DNA from: Mycobacterium hubeiense
GTDB taxonomy: Bacteria > Actinomycetota > Actinomycetes > Mycobacteriales > Mycobacteriaceae
Direction of reading: 5' to 3'
Assembly (NCBI RefSeq): GCF_002838065.1
Contig: NZ_PIZU01000024.1
Span: 1-64,000 of the forward strand
Length of the DNA stretch: 64,000 nt
The notes below the pieces were generated by a model, which saw only the letters and a program-made list of their open reading frames with translations, was not told the DNA's origin and did no database searches. The first letter of the stretch is position 1. The number at the start of each line of letters is the position of its first letter. This document shows, piece after piece, positions 1 through 8,784 of the stretch. The position numbers were made by a program, and so were the translations under genes.

Positions 1-5
1 GGTGG

Positions 6-857
6 GTGGTCGAGGGGAACTCGCCGCGATTCACCCTCGACACCGGTGACGGGCTCAACCATGTCCTGGCCGGAGCCATCGCCATCCGCGACCCAGTCTG
101 GAACGAGGGCTACACCAAGATGCTCGACATGGGCCACGGCACGGCGGTCGACCGAGTCGCGGCATTCCAGATGGGTTTCGTGACCGGGGGGCCGGCCTGT
201 TCGGCGATCACCATCGACGATGTGGACCGGCGGCGCGGTGAACTGCCGATGTTGCTCACCGACGACAACGGTCAACGCCAGACCGGTGAAGCGCCGATCA
301 GCGAACAAACCCTGGCGACAGTGATGGAGGCGATGGGCATGCTGTTCAACCCCGAGCACCCGCCCACCTTGAGTCTCAACCCGCCCGAATGCCCGGATGC
401 GGCGGCGCATCCGCCGGCGTTCTACTGCCCCGCCACCAACACCATCGGCGTGAATCTGCCCGTGCTGAAGAAGATGGGGGCGGCGGCCAACGAAGTCGAC
501 GACCAAGTGCTGGTGCAAGGAGACAACACCGCGCTGTCGATCGTGATGTCGCGCTACGTCCAGGCCGTCCAACACCAACGCGGGCTGGCCCTCGACACCG
601 CCGCCGCCGCGCTGCGCACCGCATGCTTGACCGGCTCTGCACAACGCGACATGGTTCACCCGCTGCAACTGAAGTCGGGCAACAACCTTCTGCTGACTGC
701 CGGCGATCTCGACGAGGCCGTGGCCGGGTTGCTCACCAACGGCCTTGTGGCCAGCGATGTCAACGGTGACACCGTGCCCGCCGGATTCAGCCGGATCCTG
801 TCATTCCGGTCAGGCCTGGCCGCCAGCGCTGAACGCTGCTACGACCGTTTCCCGTGA
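6..857 (+). CDS. Putative neutral zinc metallopeptidase-like protein, 5' partial
   Basis: The frame is open to the left edge, so the true start probably lies outside the window. The second half resembles the YpfJ/LpqM-like neutral zinc metallopeptidase group of actinobacteria: an AFYCPATNTIGVN segment, then a C-terminal part with GDLDEAVAGLLTNGLVASDV and GFSRILSFRSG. No HExxH zinc motif is visible where one is expected, after the AFYCP segment; the stretch there reads VLVQGDNTALS. It may therefore be catalytically dead or belong to another branch. M. smegmatis LpqM, a member of this general type, is reported as needed in donors for DNA transfer, which would suit the conjugative context, but the link is inference. 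Confidence 0.5.
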   Translation: MVEGNSPRFTLDTGDGLNHVLAGAIAIRDPVWNEGYTKMLDMGHGTAVDRVAAFQMGFVTGGPACSAITIDDVDRRRGELPMLLTDDNGQRQTGEAPISEQTLATVMEAMGMLFNPEHPPTLSLNPPECPDAAAHPPAFYCPATNTIGVNLPVLKKMGAAANEVDDQVLVQGDNTALSIVMSRYVQAVQHQRGLALDTAAAALRTACLTGSAQRDMVHPLQLKSGNNLLLTAGDLDEAVAGLLTNGLVASDVNGDTVPAGFSRILSFRSGLAASAERCYDRFP

Positions 858-864
858 CCGGCGA

Positions 865-1569
865 TCAGCCGGGCAGTCGGCGAACGATGCGGGTGACGAC
901 CTCATCGGCCTGGGCGGTGCTGTCGCCGTCCCCACACACAATCGCCTCCACAGCGACGTTGGACTGGGCTGCGACGACATGCCCGCACGATCGCGGCGGC
1001 TGCTCCTGACGTGTGATGGTGGTCGTGGCCCGGCCGTCGACCACGGTGGTCGTCTCGCGCACCCAGTGTTGAGTGGTGCTGCCGCTGGTCGTCGAAAACG
1101 GCTGGCCCGCTGGGCATTTGTCCCAGAGGCGCGCAGCGTCGGCGACAACCCGCGCAGACAGTTCCGGGTCGGCGAACACGGAGATCAGCTGCGACACCGA
1201 CTGGCCGCGCGCACCGCGATTGGCGTCACCCACGGTGGCCTGTGAAGCCCCATAGGGAATCGTGCCCTGAAACAGAATCGTGTAGGCGCACGCTCGTGGC
1301 TCGATGCCCTCACCGGATTCGTCAGGCGAGGTATAGGACTTCACCTGGCGCATATCGGTGTCGGAGACGATCGCGCCGAGCTCGGAGCGCTTGAGCCGCC
1401 AATCACCGAGTGCGTCGGCGGTCACCAGTGTCGTCGCCGGCGCGGGCATCGGAGGTTCGGAGTGCTGGGGCTGATGGATAGAGACCGCCTGGCCACCGGT
1501 CACCGAGGTGCACCCCGCGAGCACCAGCGCAGCGCTCAGCGCGGCGCCGAGCGGAGATAACCGCCGCAT
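865..1569 (-). CDS. Lipoprotein with PknH-like sensor domain
   Basis: The protein has 234 residues. The start at 1569 has a strong GGAGGGAGG ribosome site. The N-terminus is a lipoprotein signal peptide with lipobox LAGC around residues 17-20. The rest looks like the extracellular PknH-C type sensor domain common in mycobacterial lipoproteins, with conserved Cys and Trp spread through it (RACAY, LWDKCP, RSCGH, IVCGDG). It should be exported and anchored on the outer face of the membrane. It converges tail to tail with the peptidase-like gene, 7 bp apart. The ligand is unknown. A second protein of the same type lies at 25481-26599. Confidence 0.7.
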   Translation of the reverse strand: MRRLSPLGAALSAALVLAGCTSVTGGQAVSIHQPQHSEPPMPAPATTLVTADALGDWRLKRSELGAIVSDTDMRQVKSYTSPDESGEGIEPRACAYTILFQGTIPYGASQATVGDANRGARGQSVSQLISVFADPELSARVVADAARLWDKCPAGQPFSTTSGSTTQHWVRETTTVVDGRATTTITRQEQPPRSCGHVVAAQSNVAVEAIVCGDGDSTAQADEVVTRIVRRLPG

Positions 1570-1782
1570 CCAGGCCTCCCTCCACGCGGTGCTCCTCGTC
1601 AAGTGTCCCCGCCGGCGCGCGCGACCGCCGCACACCCCCGCGTCCGGCGCGCGCAGACCGGCCCGAACGCCCAGGCCCGTGTGGCCGGCGGGGACGGTTC
1701 TCGAGGATGGTCGCACCGGGGCGGTTGGGGATGCAGGTGCTGGCGCGTGGAGCTCGGCACAGACCCATGACGATCCTCCGCT

Positions 1783-2398
1783 ATGGCGGGAGCCCCCGGA
1801 ATTGCCGTCCGGATCAAGCAGCGGATATGGCAATGGTTCACCGGTCTCGGCATCACTCAACTCCGACAAGGCCTGATCCTGGCCATCCTCGCCGTCACCG
1901 CACTGTTCGGCGGCCTGGACACCGTCAATACCAAGGTCACCGAGGTCAAACCGGGCAAGGAGTTCAACGACGGAGCCCTCACAGTCACCGTCCATAGAGC
2001 CACCCTGGTGACCCAACTGACCGCCGGCGATCGCGTCCTGCTCAAGGCCGATCCCGGCGCGCAGTTCCTGGCGGTGGTGGCCACGGTGAAAAACCCCGGG
2101 AACCGTTGATGTGCCGCTCACCGAGGAGCTCGACCTTCGCGGCGAGCCCGACGCCAAATGGATCGGCGCCATGCGCCTGGCCGACGGCACCCGCACCGCA
2201 CGGCTGGGCCCGGGACTGACCGACGAGCTCGCGTTCGTGTGGCAGCTGCCCGCCGACGCGCTGCGCGCCGGGGATTCGGTCACGCTGCGGGTCTGGAAGC
2301 AGCAATACCGCGAACTGATCGTCCCCTACGGCAAGGGCTGGATCGACAGCCTCACCGATTACGGACAAGTCGTCATACCAGTCGGGAGCCGGCAGTGA
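1783..2398 (+). pseudogene. Membrane-anchored domain protein, split by a frameshift
   Basis: Two abutting frames, 1783-2109 and 2111-2398, look like one protein. The first has an N-terminal membrane helix (residues about 30-48) and ends at NPGNR; the second continues VPLTEELDL. Removing one T at about 2107 (CGT-T-GAT) joins them as NPGNRDVPLTEEL, so a single-base insertion or sequencing error is likely. The joined 204-residue protein resembles the next gene in design: short cytoplasmic end, one TM helix, extracellular beta-rich domain. The downstream gene starts with a GTGA overlap, suggesting one operon. The start has no clear ribosome site. Confidence 0.55.
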
Positions 2399-2988
2399 AA
2401 CCGTTGCGGCCCATGCTGCGCCGCGCAGTGCGCCCCGCCACCGCCGTCGGCGCCATCGTCGCCGCGGCCGCGGTGTGGCACCATCTGCCCGCCAGCACCG
2501 ACATCTACGCCCCGTTCGAGGTGCGCGGCGTCATCGGAGTGCCCACCACGGGACGCGGGATATCGGCCACCGTCACCGGGGTGCGGATCTCCAAAACGAT
2601 CACCGTCGATTCCGTGCTGGCCCGCGTGCCGATACCGGCGGCGGGAATCTGGGTCCTCATCGACACCACCCTCGCCTCGGGCCCTCACGCCGAAATCCCT
2701 GACGCCCAGCTCATCGTCGGCCCCAACACCTACAGGCCGACCGACCGGCTGCCGATTGGCAACGCCCTGGGCGATCAGCTTCAGCCCGGGTTCACCAGCC
2801 GCGGCGCCTGGGTGTTCGACGTCGACCCGAAGCTTCTCGACGCCGCCGGCACCACCCTGCACCTCCAGATCTGGGTGGGCGACGGGCGACTCGACTCGAG
2901 GCTCGACATCAGCATCGATCGCACCGACTCGCGGGTCAGCACGCTCGACACCACGGCGCTGCAACGACCGATCCGGGCGGCGTCATGA
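2395..2988 (+). CDS. Single-anchor membrane protein
   Basis: The protein has 197 residues. It starts with GTG overlapping the previous stop (GTGA), with GGGAG upstream. One membrane helix (residues about 15-29) is followed by an extracytoplasmic domain that shares layout with the preceding gene. The last codons overlap the next ATG (ATGA), so the three genes from 1783 to 3500 are translationally coupled. I do not recognise a named family. The repeated design suggests subunits of one envelope complex, possibly with the multi-spanning protein encoded convergently at 3457-4779. Confidence 0.65.
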   Translation: MKPLRPMLRRAVRPATAVGAIVAAAAVWHHLPASTDIYAPFEVRGVIGVPTTGRGISATVTGVRISKTITVDSVLARVPIPAAGIWVLIDTTLASGPHAEIPDAQLIVGPNTYRPTDRLPIGNALGDQLQPGFTSRGAWVFDVDPKLLDAAGTTLHLQIWVGDGRLDSRLDISIDRTDSRVSTLDTTALQRPIRAAS

Positions 2989-3500
2989 CCGCGCCGCGTC
3001 GCGGGCCGGTGCTGTGGCAGCGCAACATCGTCGGCGCAGTCGCGACATGCGCGGCGCTGGCAGTCCTGGCCGTCGTCGACTTCTGGCCGCACTGGTCGAC
3101 CTACCGCAGCACCCAAGTGCCGCAGCGGATTGCCGCCCCGCGCGCCGCGATCACCCTCGACGGCCAGACCTGGCAGCTGCAGACGGTGCGCCACCTCAGC
3201 GACACCCCTGGCCGTCTCGGGCCGCCGATGGCGGCCGGTGCGGTGTTCACCGTCGTCACGATTGAGCGGTCCGGCACCGACGAGGGACAGCCGTGCGAGG
3301 CGGTGCTCACCGATGGGACCCGCCGCTGGACGTCTGTTTCACTGGTGCTCGGCCCAGCCGAGCACAGCGCCGGCATCACCACCCACTGCAGTTTGCCGGG
3401 CGCGTTGCGGGTGGCGTTCGAGATTCCCAGCGACGCGGTACCGACCGCGCTCGACATCACCGACTCTGGTGGGGGAATCCTTGTGCGGCTGCAGCTGTAG
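2985..3500 (+). CDS. Single-anchor membrane protein
   Basis: The protein has 171 residues and starts at an ATGA overlap with the previous gene. A TM helix lies at residues about 15-33, then an extracytoplasmic domain with two cysteines (QPCEAV and THCSLP) that could form a disulfide. It is the third anchor-plus-domain protein in the run, and its 3' end overlaps the convergent gene on the minus strand by about 44 bp. No family is recognised; function unknown. Confidence 0.65.
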   Translation: MTAPRRGPVLWQRNIVGAVATCAALAVLAVVDFWPHWSTYRSTQVPQRIAAPRAAITLDGQTWQLQTVRHLSDTPGRLGPPMAAGAVFTVVTIERSGTDEGQPCEAVLTDGTRRWTSVSLVLGPAEHSAGITTHCSLPGALRVAFEIPSDAVPTALDITDSGGGILVRLQL

Positions 3501-4779
3501 GTGGCGTGGTGGCCGCACGCACGTGCCACACGCAGTAGGCCAACGTGGTGGCGATCAGACAGATCCGCAGCGGCTCGATCAGCAGATGTGACCCCATGAT
3601 CAACGGGTCGCGCACACCCAACCAAAACGTCCACGGATGCGGGCCTAGCAGCCACGCGACGCCGCGGAACAAGTACCCGGGGCCGGTCTGGTTGCCGTAG
3701 AAACTGCCGGACATGTCCAGCCACGCCAGGACCAGGTAGGCCAACACATACAGCGACAGTCCCAGTAGGCCGCCGTGGGCGATCAGCCGGCCCGAGTCGA
3801 CGACCGGGCGGAACTTGCCCAGCTGCTCGGTGGCGTGCGCGCGAGTCTTGGTGCGCACCGCAGACGGCACCATCTCCCAGTGGGTTTCGAAACGCTCCCG
3901 GGGCTGGGTGGCGCGTTCGATGACCATGTCGGCCCGCCGCCCGACGACCCGACGTGCGGCCGCGCGCCAGTCGGCGGTTTCCATCGACACCCGGTAAACG
4001 ATTCCGGCCACCGCCAGCCACAGCAGCGGGATCGCGGCGCCGCCGAATGCGGTACTCAGCGCCCACATCACGCCGTCCCACATCTTCTCCAAGAAGTTCA
4101 CGTGGGAAAACACGTCGGAGCGGACCTGGTTGAACCACACCACGATCCGACGCTCGGAAATCCATGCGGCCGGGTTGATCAGCAGCGTCAAACCTTGGTT
4201 GACACTGAAGGTCAACGCCAGAAACACCCACAGTGCATCGACGTAGACCCGCACGCCTTGCATCCACACCGGCAGACGCGCGCTGACCCGGCTCAACACC
4301 AGCCGCACCACCAGCGCGGTGGCGATCAGCACCCAGGTGGTGGTGCCCACCGGCAGCGTCTCTGGGTGCAGCTCCAGGTTTTGTCCGGGTGTGAACGACT
4401 CTTCGAGGCGGTAGTCCAGCGAGCGTGACTCGAAGGCCAGCCAGTCCTCTTTGAACATCTGCCATGCCAGGTAGATGGCGAAGAACGGCACGATCACCGT
4501 GGTGAACAAATCCACCCGGCGTGACGGCCGCGACGGGTCGGGGGCGAGTTCGGGAAACGCTGGCCGCAGCACCAGAAAAATCGCCACGAACGACCCCAGC
4601 CGCGCCATGCCAGCCAACGGCATGATCAGTGACGCCCACAAGTCGTTGTCGTGGCCGGCCCAGGCTGCCAGCTCGATCACGCCGCGCCGGGCCAGCAGCC
4701 CCAGCAAGTACAGCGCCGCCAGCTGCGGCCAATACTGCAAACACACGGTCATCCGCCGCAGCACGTAGCGCACCGCCAC
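3457..4779 (-). CDS. Multi-spanning membrane protein
   Basis: The protein has 440 residues with about eight hydrophobic segments, including the N-terminal LYLLGLLARRG region, LFTTVIVPFFAIYLAW and IPLLWLAVAGIVY. A hydrophilic loop at about residues 265-320 is rich in Arg and Glu. A GTG at 4779 gives the full length; the internal ATG nine codons on is an alternative. I do not recognise the family. It faces the three coupled anchor proteins, so it could be the membrane core of the same envelope complex. No catalytic motif is seen. Confidence 0.6.
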   Translation of the reverse strand: MAVRYVLRRMTVCLQYWPQLAALYLLGLLARRGVIELAAWAGHDNDLWASLIMPLAGMARLGSFVAIFLVLRPAFPELAPDPSRPSRRVDLFTTVIVPFFAIYLAWQMFKEDWLAFESRSLDYRLEESFTPGQNLELHPETLPVGTTTWVLIATALVVRLVLSRVSARLPVWMQGVRVYVDALWVFLALTFSVNQGLTLLINPAAWISERRIVVWFNQVRSDVFSHVNFLEKMWDGVMWALSTAFGGAAIPLLWLAVAGIVYRVSMETADWRAAARRVVGRRADMVIERATQPRERFETHWEMVPSAVRTKTRAHATEQLGKFRPVVDSGRLIAHGGLLGLSLYVLAYLVLAWLDMSGSFYGNQTGPGYLFRGVAWLLGPHPWTFWLGVRDPLIMGSHLLIEPLRICLIATTLAYCVWHVRAATTPPTAAAAQGFPHQSR

Positions 4780-4985
4780 ATCGTAGAGGGGCCATCACGG
4801 GCCGATCGCCCGAGCCGACGGCGACCCGATCGGGCGGTAGCCAGGCGTGCAGCGGGTGCAGGGTGGGTTGGCACGCGTCGCCGCCGCGGCGCTGAGGAAC
4901 CCAGAAAATGCTGCTGCGCAAAAGACACGGGCGTGCGGTGTCGACGTCAACAGAAATGTTCGCCCAGTGCCCCACACTGATAGGC

Positions 4986-5651
4986 ATGACCGAGGACTTC
5001 CACACCGACGTCGAGTCGCGTGACTGGTATATCGCATCGCTCAACGGCCGCGACGTCGTCAACGTGTCACTGCGCAAGGTTCGCCGGCCCGGACAGGTGA
5101 TGCGGGCATGGGGGTGGCGCGGGTTTCGCGTGTTCGAGCGCCCGGCGACGATTCGCAACTACAAGTACGGCCTCGACTGCTTGCCGTGGCACGTGTGGCG
5201 AGTTAAACCACTGAACCCGATAGCTTTTGAAGTGGCACCCGATAGTCACGGGCGGTCGGTGCTGTGGACCCGCGGATTGTGCGTCGACGCGCTGATGCAT
5301 GAAGGATACGAGTTCGGCGCCAACGGTCGTGAAGTCAAACGCTTCCTCGATCACCTGGCCGGTCTGGACGCACCGCCCACCGACACCGCCCCTGAGCAGA
5401 TGACCGAATACCGCGCAGCGGTACGGGATTTGGCCAAGACAGCGCTGACCCCGCAGCTGCACGACTTCCGGTGGATGGCCAACGATTACTTGGAACACCG
5501 TGCACGGTGGTGGGATTTGCCGCTGCAGCACACGGAGCGTGGACGAGAAGTGTCCAACATCGTCAACGCCCTCGTCGCCGGCCGCGACCTTCCGGCCGCG
5601 GTGGCCGAATGGTGGGCACTGCCGCCACGCCACGTGCTCGGCACGCTGTAG
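4986..5651 (+). CDS. Conserved hypothetical protein
   Basis: The protein has 221 residues if started at the ATG at 4986; the frame is open back to 4908, so a longer form is possible. It is soluble, rich in Trp and Arg (DWYIASLNGRD, RAWGWRGFRVFERP, KYGLDCLPWHVW), with no signal peptide or membrane helix. It stands alone between two minus-strand genes. I do not recognise the family. Amino-acid composition and codon bias are those of a real high-GC coding region. Confidence 0.6.
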   Translation: MTEDFHTDVESRDWYIASLNGRDVVNVSLRKVRRPGQVMRAWGWRGFRVFERPATIRNYKYGLDCLPWHVWRVKPLNPIAFEVAPDSHGRSVLWTRGLCVDALMHEGYEFGANGREVKRFLDHLAGLDAPPTDTAPEQMTEYRAAVRDLAKTALTPQLHDFRWMANDYLEHRARWWDLPLQHTERGREVSNIVNALVAGRDLPAAVAEWWALPPRHVLGTL

Positions 5652-5708
5652 CCGAACGCGCAAGGACAGGCCCGGCCCCGCCAAGTGCCAGGGCTGGATC
5701 AGCTTGCT

Positions 5709-6098
5709 TTAGATGGTGTAGATCTGGCCGGCCGGTATCTGGCTGCCGACTTCAGCGATGTCACCGGCGTGATCGGTGTCGGTGGTCGTCACGCTGGTGA
5801 CCGCGGCCTCGGATCCGCCGGCATGGGTCGTCGAGCTGGCTGAGGTGGCGGTGGTGGCAGCGGTGTCGTACTGGGGCAGAGCGATCTCGGCAGCCTGCAC
5901 CGCGGCGTCGAAGGGGCTGGAGGGAAGCGAGCCGGCAGTCGTGCCCGGAAGTGAGGACGCGGCGTTGGTCGGCGCATCGGCGCCGGCCTTGGCGGCCACC
6001 TGGGCGCCCTCTGCGATGAGCGTGTGTGCTTGCACGGGCTCGGCGTAGAGCGGTCGGCCGGACGGGCTGGGGCTGGCGGTGTCGGTAACGGCGGGCAT
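5709..6098 (-). CDS. Small Ala/Thr-rich protein of unknown function
   Basis: The protein has 129 residues. The start at 6098 has an AGGAAG ribosome site 6 nt upstream. It is low-complexity, Ala, Thr and Ser rich, without signal peptide or TM helix, and ends in the hydrophobic IYTI. It lacks a W-x-G motif, so a type VII substrate role cannot be argued. Function unknown. Confidence 0.5.
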   Translation of the reverse strand: MPAVTDTASPSPSGRPLYAEPVQAHTLIAEGAQVAAKAGADAPTNAASSLPGTTAGSLPSSPFDAAVQAAEIALPQYDTAATTATSASSTTHAGGSEAAVTSVTTTDTDHAGDIAEVGSQIPAGQIYTI

Positions 6099-6661
6099 CA
6101 GAACTTCCTGTCCAGGGTTGAGCGTGCGCACACGGTCACGGGTGTGGCGACGGTCATGGCAACCATGATCGCAGCCGCCATGGGGTGATGGCCAGCCAAG
6201 TGGCAAAGATAGCTGGACATGGTGTCGCGTAATACACGCAAGCGGGCCTGTCGGGCGCGGCTAGTTCGGATCATATTGATATTGGTCGTTCGAGGAAGCC
6301 CGGCTAAACCGTTGTGGCGAAAGAATAGGGAAATAGTCGGCTCAGTGTGCGCACTATGCGGTGAATTACTGCTGTGCTGCGAATCCGGGGTAAATGCAGT
6401 ATTCGCGTAACAGGCAACAATGTGAACGATTATCCGAAACCGGCAGTGGTCCAGTGTCGGCGGCTGGGCCGTCAAACCGTTTCCTGCGCAGGCGGGTGGT
6501 GGAGTGCGGGTTCACGGGTGGTGGCGTCGGATCAGGACACACAACCGGGCCGAACTTGCCCCAGAAAACAGCTAGACCCCCTGCTCCACGGGAGTGGGGG
6601 GTCTGCGCATACAACACGACACCGACGCGCGGGTGGCGGAATCGCCGCGCGGGGCAAGCCC
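6099..6661. other. Intergenic stretch with a relatively AT-rich core
   Basis: About 560 bp without a gene I can support. The middle (roughly 6230-6450) is clearly less GC-rich than its surroundings and probably holds promoters for the minus-strand gene ending at 5709. The right part contains the terminator-like hairpin described separately. A 63-codon frame at 6219 has weak coding character and no ribosome site. Confidence 0.4.
6574..6604. terminator. Strong GC hairpin, likely terminator of the HigBA-like pair
   Basis: AGACCCCC and GGGGGTCT arms enclose a short loop, with partial pairing extending inward. There is no clear T-tract, as is usual in mycobacteria. It sits about 60 bp past the stop of the minus-strand antitoxin gene. 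Confidence 0.55.
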
Positions 6662-6928
6662 TTAGATGTGGCGCGTGGGTGGCGGAGTGGCTTGCGTGGC
6701 GGCGGCCAGGGCGCGCAACTCATCGGCGGTGAACTCGTTGATATCGCCGGCGATCAGCCGGCCGGCGCGCACCGGGTCGAGCTGCAGGTGGTGGGCGGTT
6801 TCCTCGGTGCTCCAGCGGCGCCGGGAGATCAGTTGCTGCAGCGCATAGAGCAGTTCCGCGCTGGCCTGGAGCTCGTCGGCCTCGGCGGGGGTGGTGAGCG
6901 CGTCCCAGACGCGGCTGTAGGTCACCAT
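6662..6928 (-). CDS. XRE-type antitoxin of HigBA-like pair
   Basis: The protein has 88 residues with an HTH core (RRRWSTEETAHHLQLDPVRAGRLIAGD), expected to bind the operon promoter and the toxin. It follows the toxin gene by 4 bp on the same strand, the toxin-first order typical of HigBA and related RelE/XRE pairs. A strong hairpin follows it. Family assignment is from motif and context. Confidence 0.75.
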   Translation of the reverse strand: MVTYSRVWDALTTPAEADELQASAELLYALQQLISRRRWSTEETAHHLQLDPVRAGRLIAGDINEFTADELRALAAATQATPPPTRHI

Positions 6929-6932
6929 GCTT

Positions 6933-7250
6933 CTAGCCTATCTGGCGGTACCGCTGTTGACCCAGCCGAATGTCGCTGGCCGGGGTGGTGTTCGACTTCT
7001 TCTGAAAGCAGTGAAGGACCCAGATGGTGTCGGGGTCGACCGTGGGAGCGACAAGAATGCGAAACCACACGCCGTCGCCGTTGATGACAAGCTCGATGCA
7101 GCCCTTGCCGACGCGCGGCATCGGTTTGGAGCCCGCCGGTGTTTCGCCGTTCTGCATAAGAAAAAGCTGGTATCCGGCCAGCTTCATAATCGCTTTGGGA
7201 AATGACTTGAGGTCGTCGCGGGAGCGGCCGATAAACCCGATGCGCTTCAT
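6933..7250 (-). CDS. RelE/HigB-like (phage Gp49-like) toxin
   Basis: The protein has 105 residues from the ATG at 7250; an ATG 18 codons upstream (7304) is an alternative with no better ribosome site. It shows the family signature: RIGFIGRSRDDLKSFP near the start, GYQLFLMQNGE, KPMPRVGKGCIELVI, WVLHCFQKKSNTTP and a C-terminal LGQQRYRQ. Family members are ribosome-dependent mRNA endonucleases. Its antitoxin follows 4 bp downstream. Probably a plasmid-stability locus. Confidence 0.78.
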   Translation of the reverse strand: MKRIGFIGRSRDDLKSFPKAIMKLAGYQLFLMQNGETPAGSKPMPRVGKGCIELVINGDGVWFRILVAPTVDPDTIWVLHCFQKKSNTTPASDIRLGQQRYRQIG

Positions 7251-7365
7251 GAGGATGAGTTTATGGAGGGGTACCGACAAAAATTCGTCACCAAAGATCG
7301 CCATGGGATGTAAGCGGGTAAATGAAATCGCCGTTAGTGAATTGCAGAAGTCTGCGCGGAGTGCT

Positions 7366-8784
7366 TTAGCTGCTCAGGCTCGGCCGGCGGCGCCGGTGCG
7401 GTGAGATCGGGTGGCCGCCGCGGGAGTGGCCAACGACGGGGATGGTGTCGTCGCCGGGTTCGGCATCGGGTTGCCAGTCGGGTTCAGGTTCGGGCTCGGG
7501 CAGTGGTGTGCGGCGTCGGCGGACGTTGGCGGGAGGCCGATCCAGGGTGGTGCAGTGTTCGGCGATGCCATCGCGCAGTTGTTCGGCCACGGTGCCCAAG
7601 GTGGCGTCGGGGATGTCGGCAGCGGCCGTGCTGATGGCGGCGGGGAGGTCGGCGGCCATCTGGCGGGTCCGCTCGACGAGCCGGTCGGGATCGGTACCGG
7701 CGTTGACCGCGAACTTCTCGATGTGGCGCAGATTGACGTCGCGGAACATGCTGTGTCCGGCGATCGGCATGGCGACGCGGGCCAGTCCCGACCTCGGGTC
7801 AGGGTTGTAGGGCAAGACGCTGGCCACGTCATAGACGGGGGCCAGGGCCACGTGGTCGCCGGCCAGGATCACGCTGTAGTTCTTGGCGTGGGCGTCGGGT
7901 GCTCCGCACAAATACTGCGCCACAACGGCATCGGTGAACCGGTCGACGTCGGTTTGGGTGGCGCGCCGGCCCAGCATCTGGGCGATGGCCACCGCTGACG
8001 GGCCCCCGTCGGAGGCGTACTTCTTGTGTGGCCACACGCCCAGCGCCTGGCACATGTCTTCCTGGTGGATGCGCACGACCGTGCCGTCGGGGTTGATGAT
8101 GCGGTCGTAGCGTTGCACGACGATCGCCGGGGTGCCGTCGAACTCGTGGTAGGCCGTCTTGGCGGCGTGAATGCCGATGAGCCCGAATGCTTTCTGGCAC
8201 AGGTGCTCGTTGAGGGCCTGCGCTGGAAAGCGGGTGATTCCCGGTTTGACGATGTGGGTGCTGGGGGCGTTGCCGTGGGTGTATGCCCAGCCGTCGTTGG
8301 TGGCGGCGAGGGTGAATTTGGACTGTGCACCGGCCAGGCTCCAGCGGTCCTGGTCGCGGGTCCAGTGATCGGACTCGGTGTGCAGCTGGCGCAGACGTGC
8401 GCCGATGTCGGCGTCGGTGACAGGTTCGAGGTGCCCGGTTTGGGTGAGCAGCTCCTTGATCGCAGCTGCCGGTGCCAGCTGCACCGCTCCGGCGCAGTCA
8501 CGGCCGAGGTGTTCGAGCAGCGCTGAGGAGTTCTGCGGTGAGACGTCGAACTCGCGTGCCCACCGTTCGCGCACGCGTGCGTCGTCGGGCAGCAGACCGG
8601 CCAGCCATGGGGCGGTGATGCGGTGGCCGTAGACGTGGCCGGCGCGCACGGGTAGCGACAAGGACAGCGGCGTGCGCGATCCGGTGGCGTAGTCGTCGGT
8701 GTAGGCGAACTGGGGGCGGCCGAAGTCGTGGGTGACCACACCGGCGACTTCGCCGTTGAGAACGACGGCGAGAGCAGAAGTCAT
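7366..8784 (-). CDS. hipA: HipA-type serine/threonine kinase toxin
   Basis: The protein has 472 residues. Landmarks of an intact HipA kinase are present: AGAQSKF (about 151-157), HIVKP with the ATP-binding Lys (about 180), VQRYDR, HQEDMCQALG, the catalytic PDAHAKN loop (about 296-302) and Mg-binding APVYDV. HipA kinases phosphorylate aminoacyl-tRNA synthetases, causing growth arrest. The C-terminal 60 or so residues are an extra Pro/Arg-rich tail not normal for the family. It overlaps the HipB-like frame upstream. Confidence 0.88.
   Translation of the reverse strand: MTSALAVVLNGEVAGVVTHDFGRPQFAYTDDYATGSRTPLSLSLPVRAGHVYGHRITAPWLAGLLPDDARVRERWAREFDVSPQNSSALLEHLGRDCAGAVQLAPAAAIKELLTQTGHLEPVTDADIGARLRQLHTESDHWTRDQDRWSLAGAQSKFTLAATNDGWAYTHGNAPSTHIVKPGITRFPAQALNEHLCQKAFGLIGIHAAKTAYHEFDGTPAIVVQRYDRIINPDGTVVRIHQEDMCQALGVWPHKKYASDGGPSAVAIAQMLGRRATQTDVDRFTDAVVAQYLCGAPDAHAKNYSVILAGDHVALAPVYDVASVLPYNPDPRSGLARVAMPIAGHSMFRDVNLRHIEKFAVNAGTDPDRLVERTRQMAADLPAAISTAAADIPDATLGTVAEQLRDGIAEHCTTLDRPPANVRRRRTPLPEPEPEPDWQPDAEPGDDTIPVVGHSRGGHPISPHRRRRPSLSS

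Noticed and set aside
865..2283. Long 472-codon minus-strand frame
   Set aside because: Only the part from 1569 to 865 has a ribosome site, signal peptide and coding character; the rest overlaps the plus-strand genes.
3101..5158. Long 685-codon minus-strand frame
   Set aside because: Arg/Ala/Gly-rich shadow of the membrane protein at 3457-4779 in another frame.
6219..6410. 63-codon plus-strand ORF
   Set aside because: No ribosome site or family resemblance; lies in a promoter-like AT-rich stretch.
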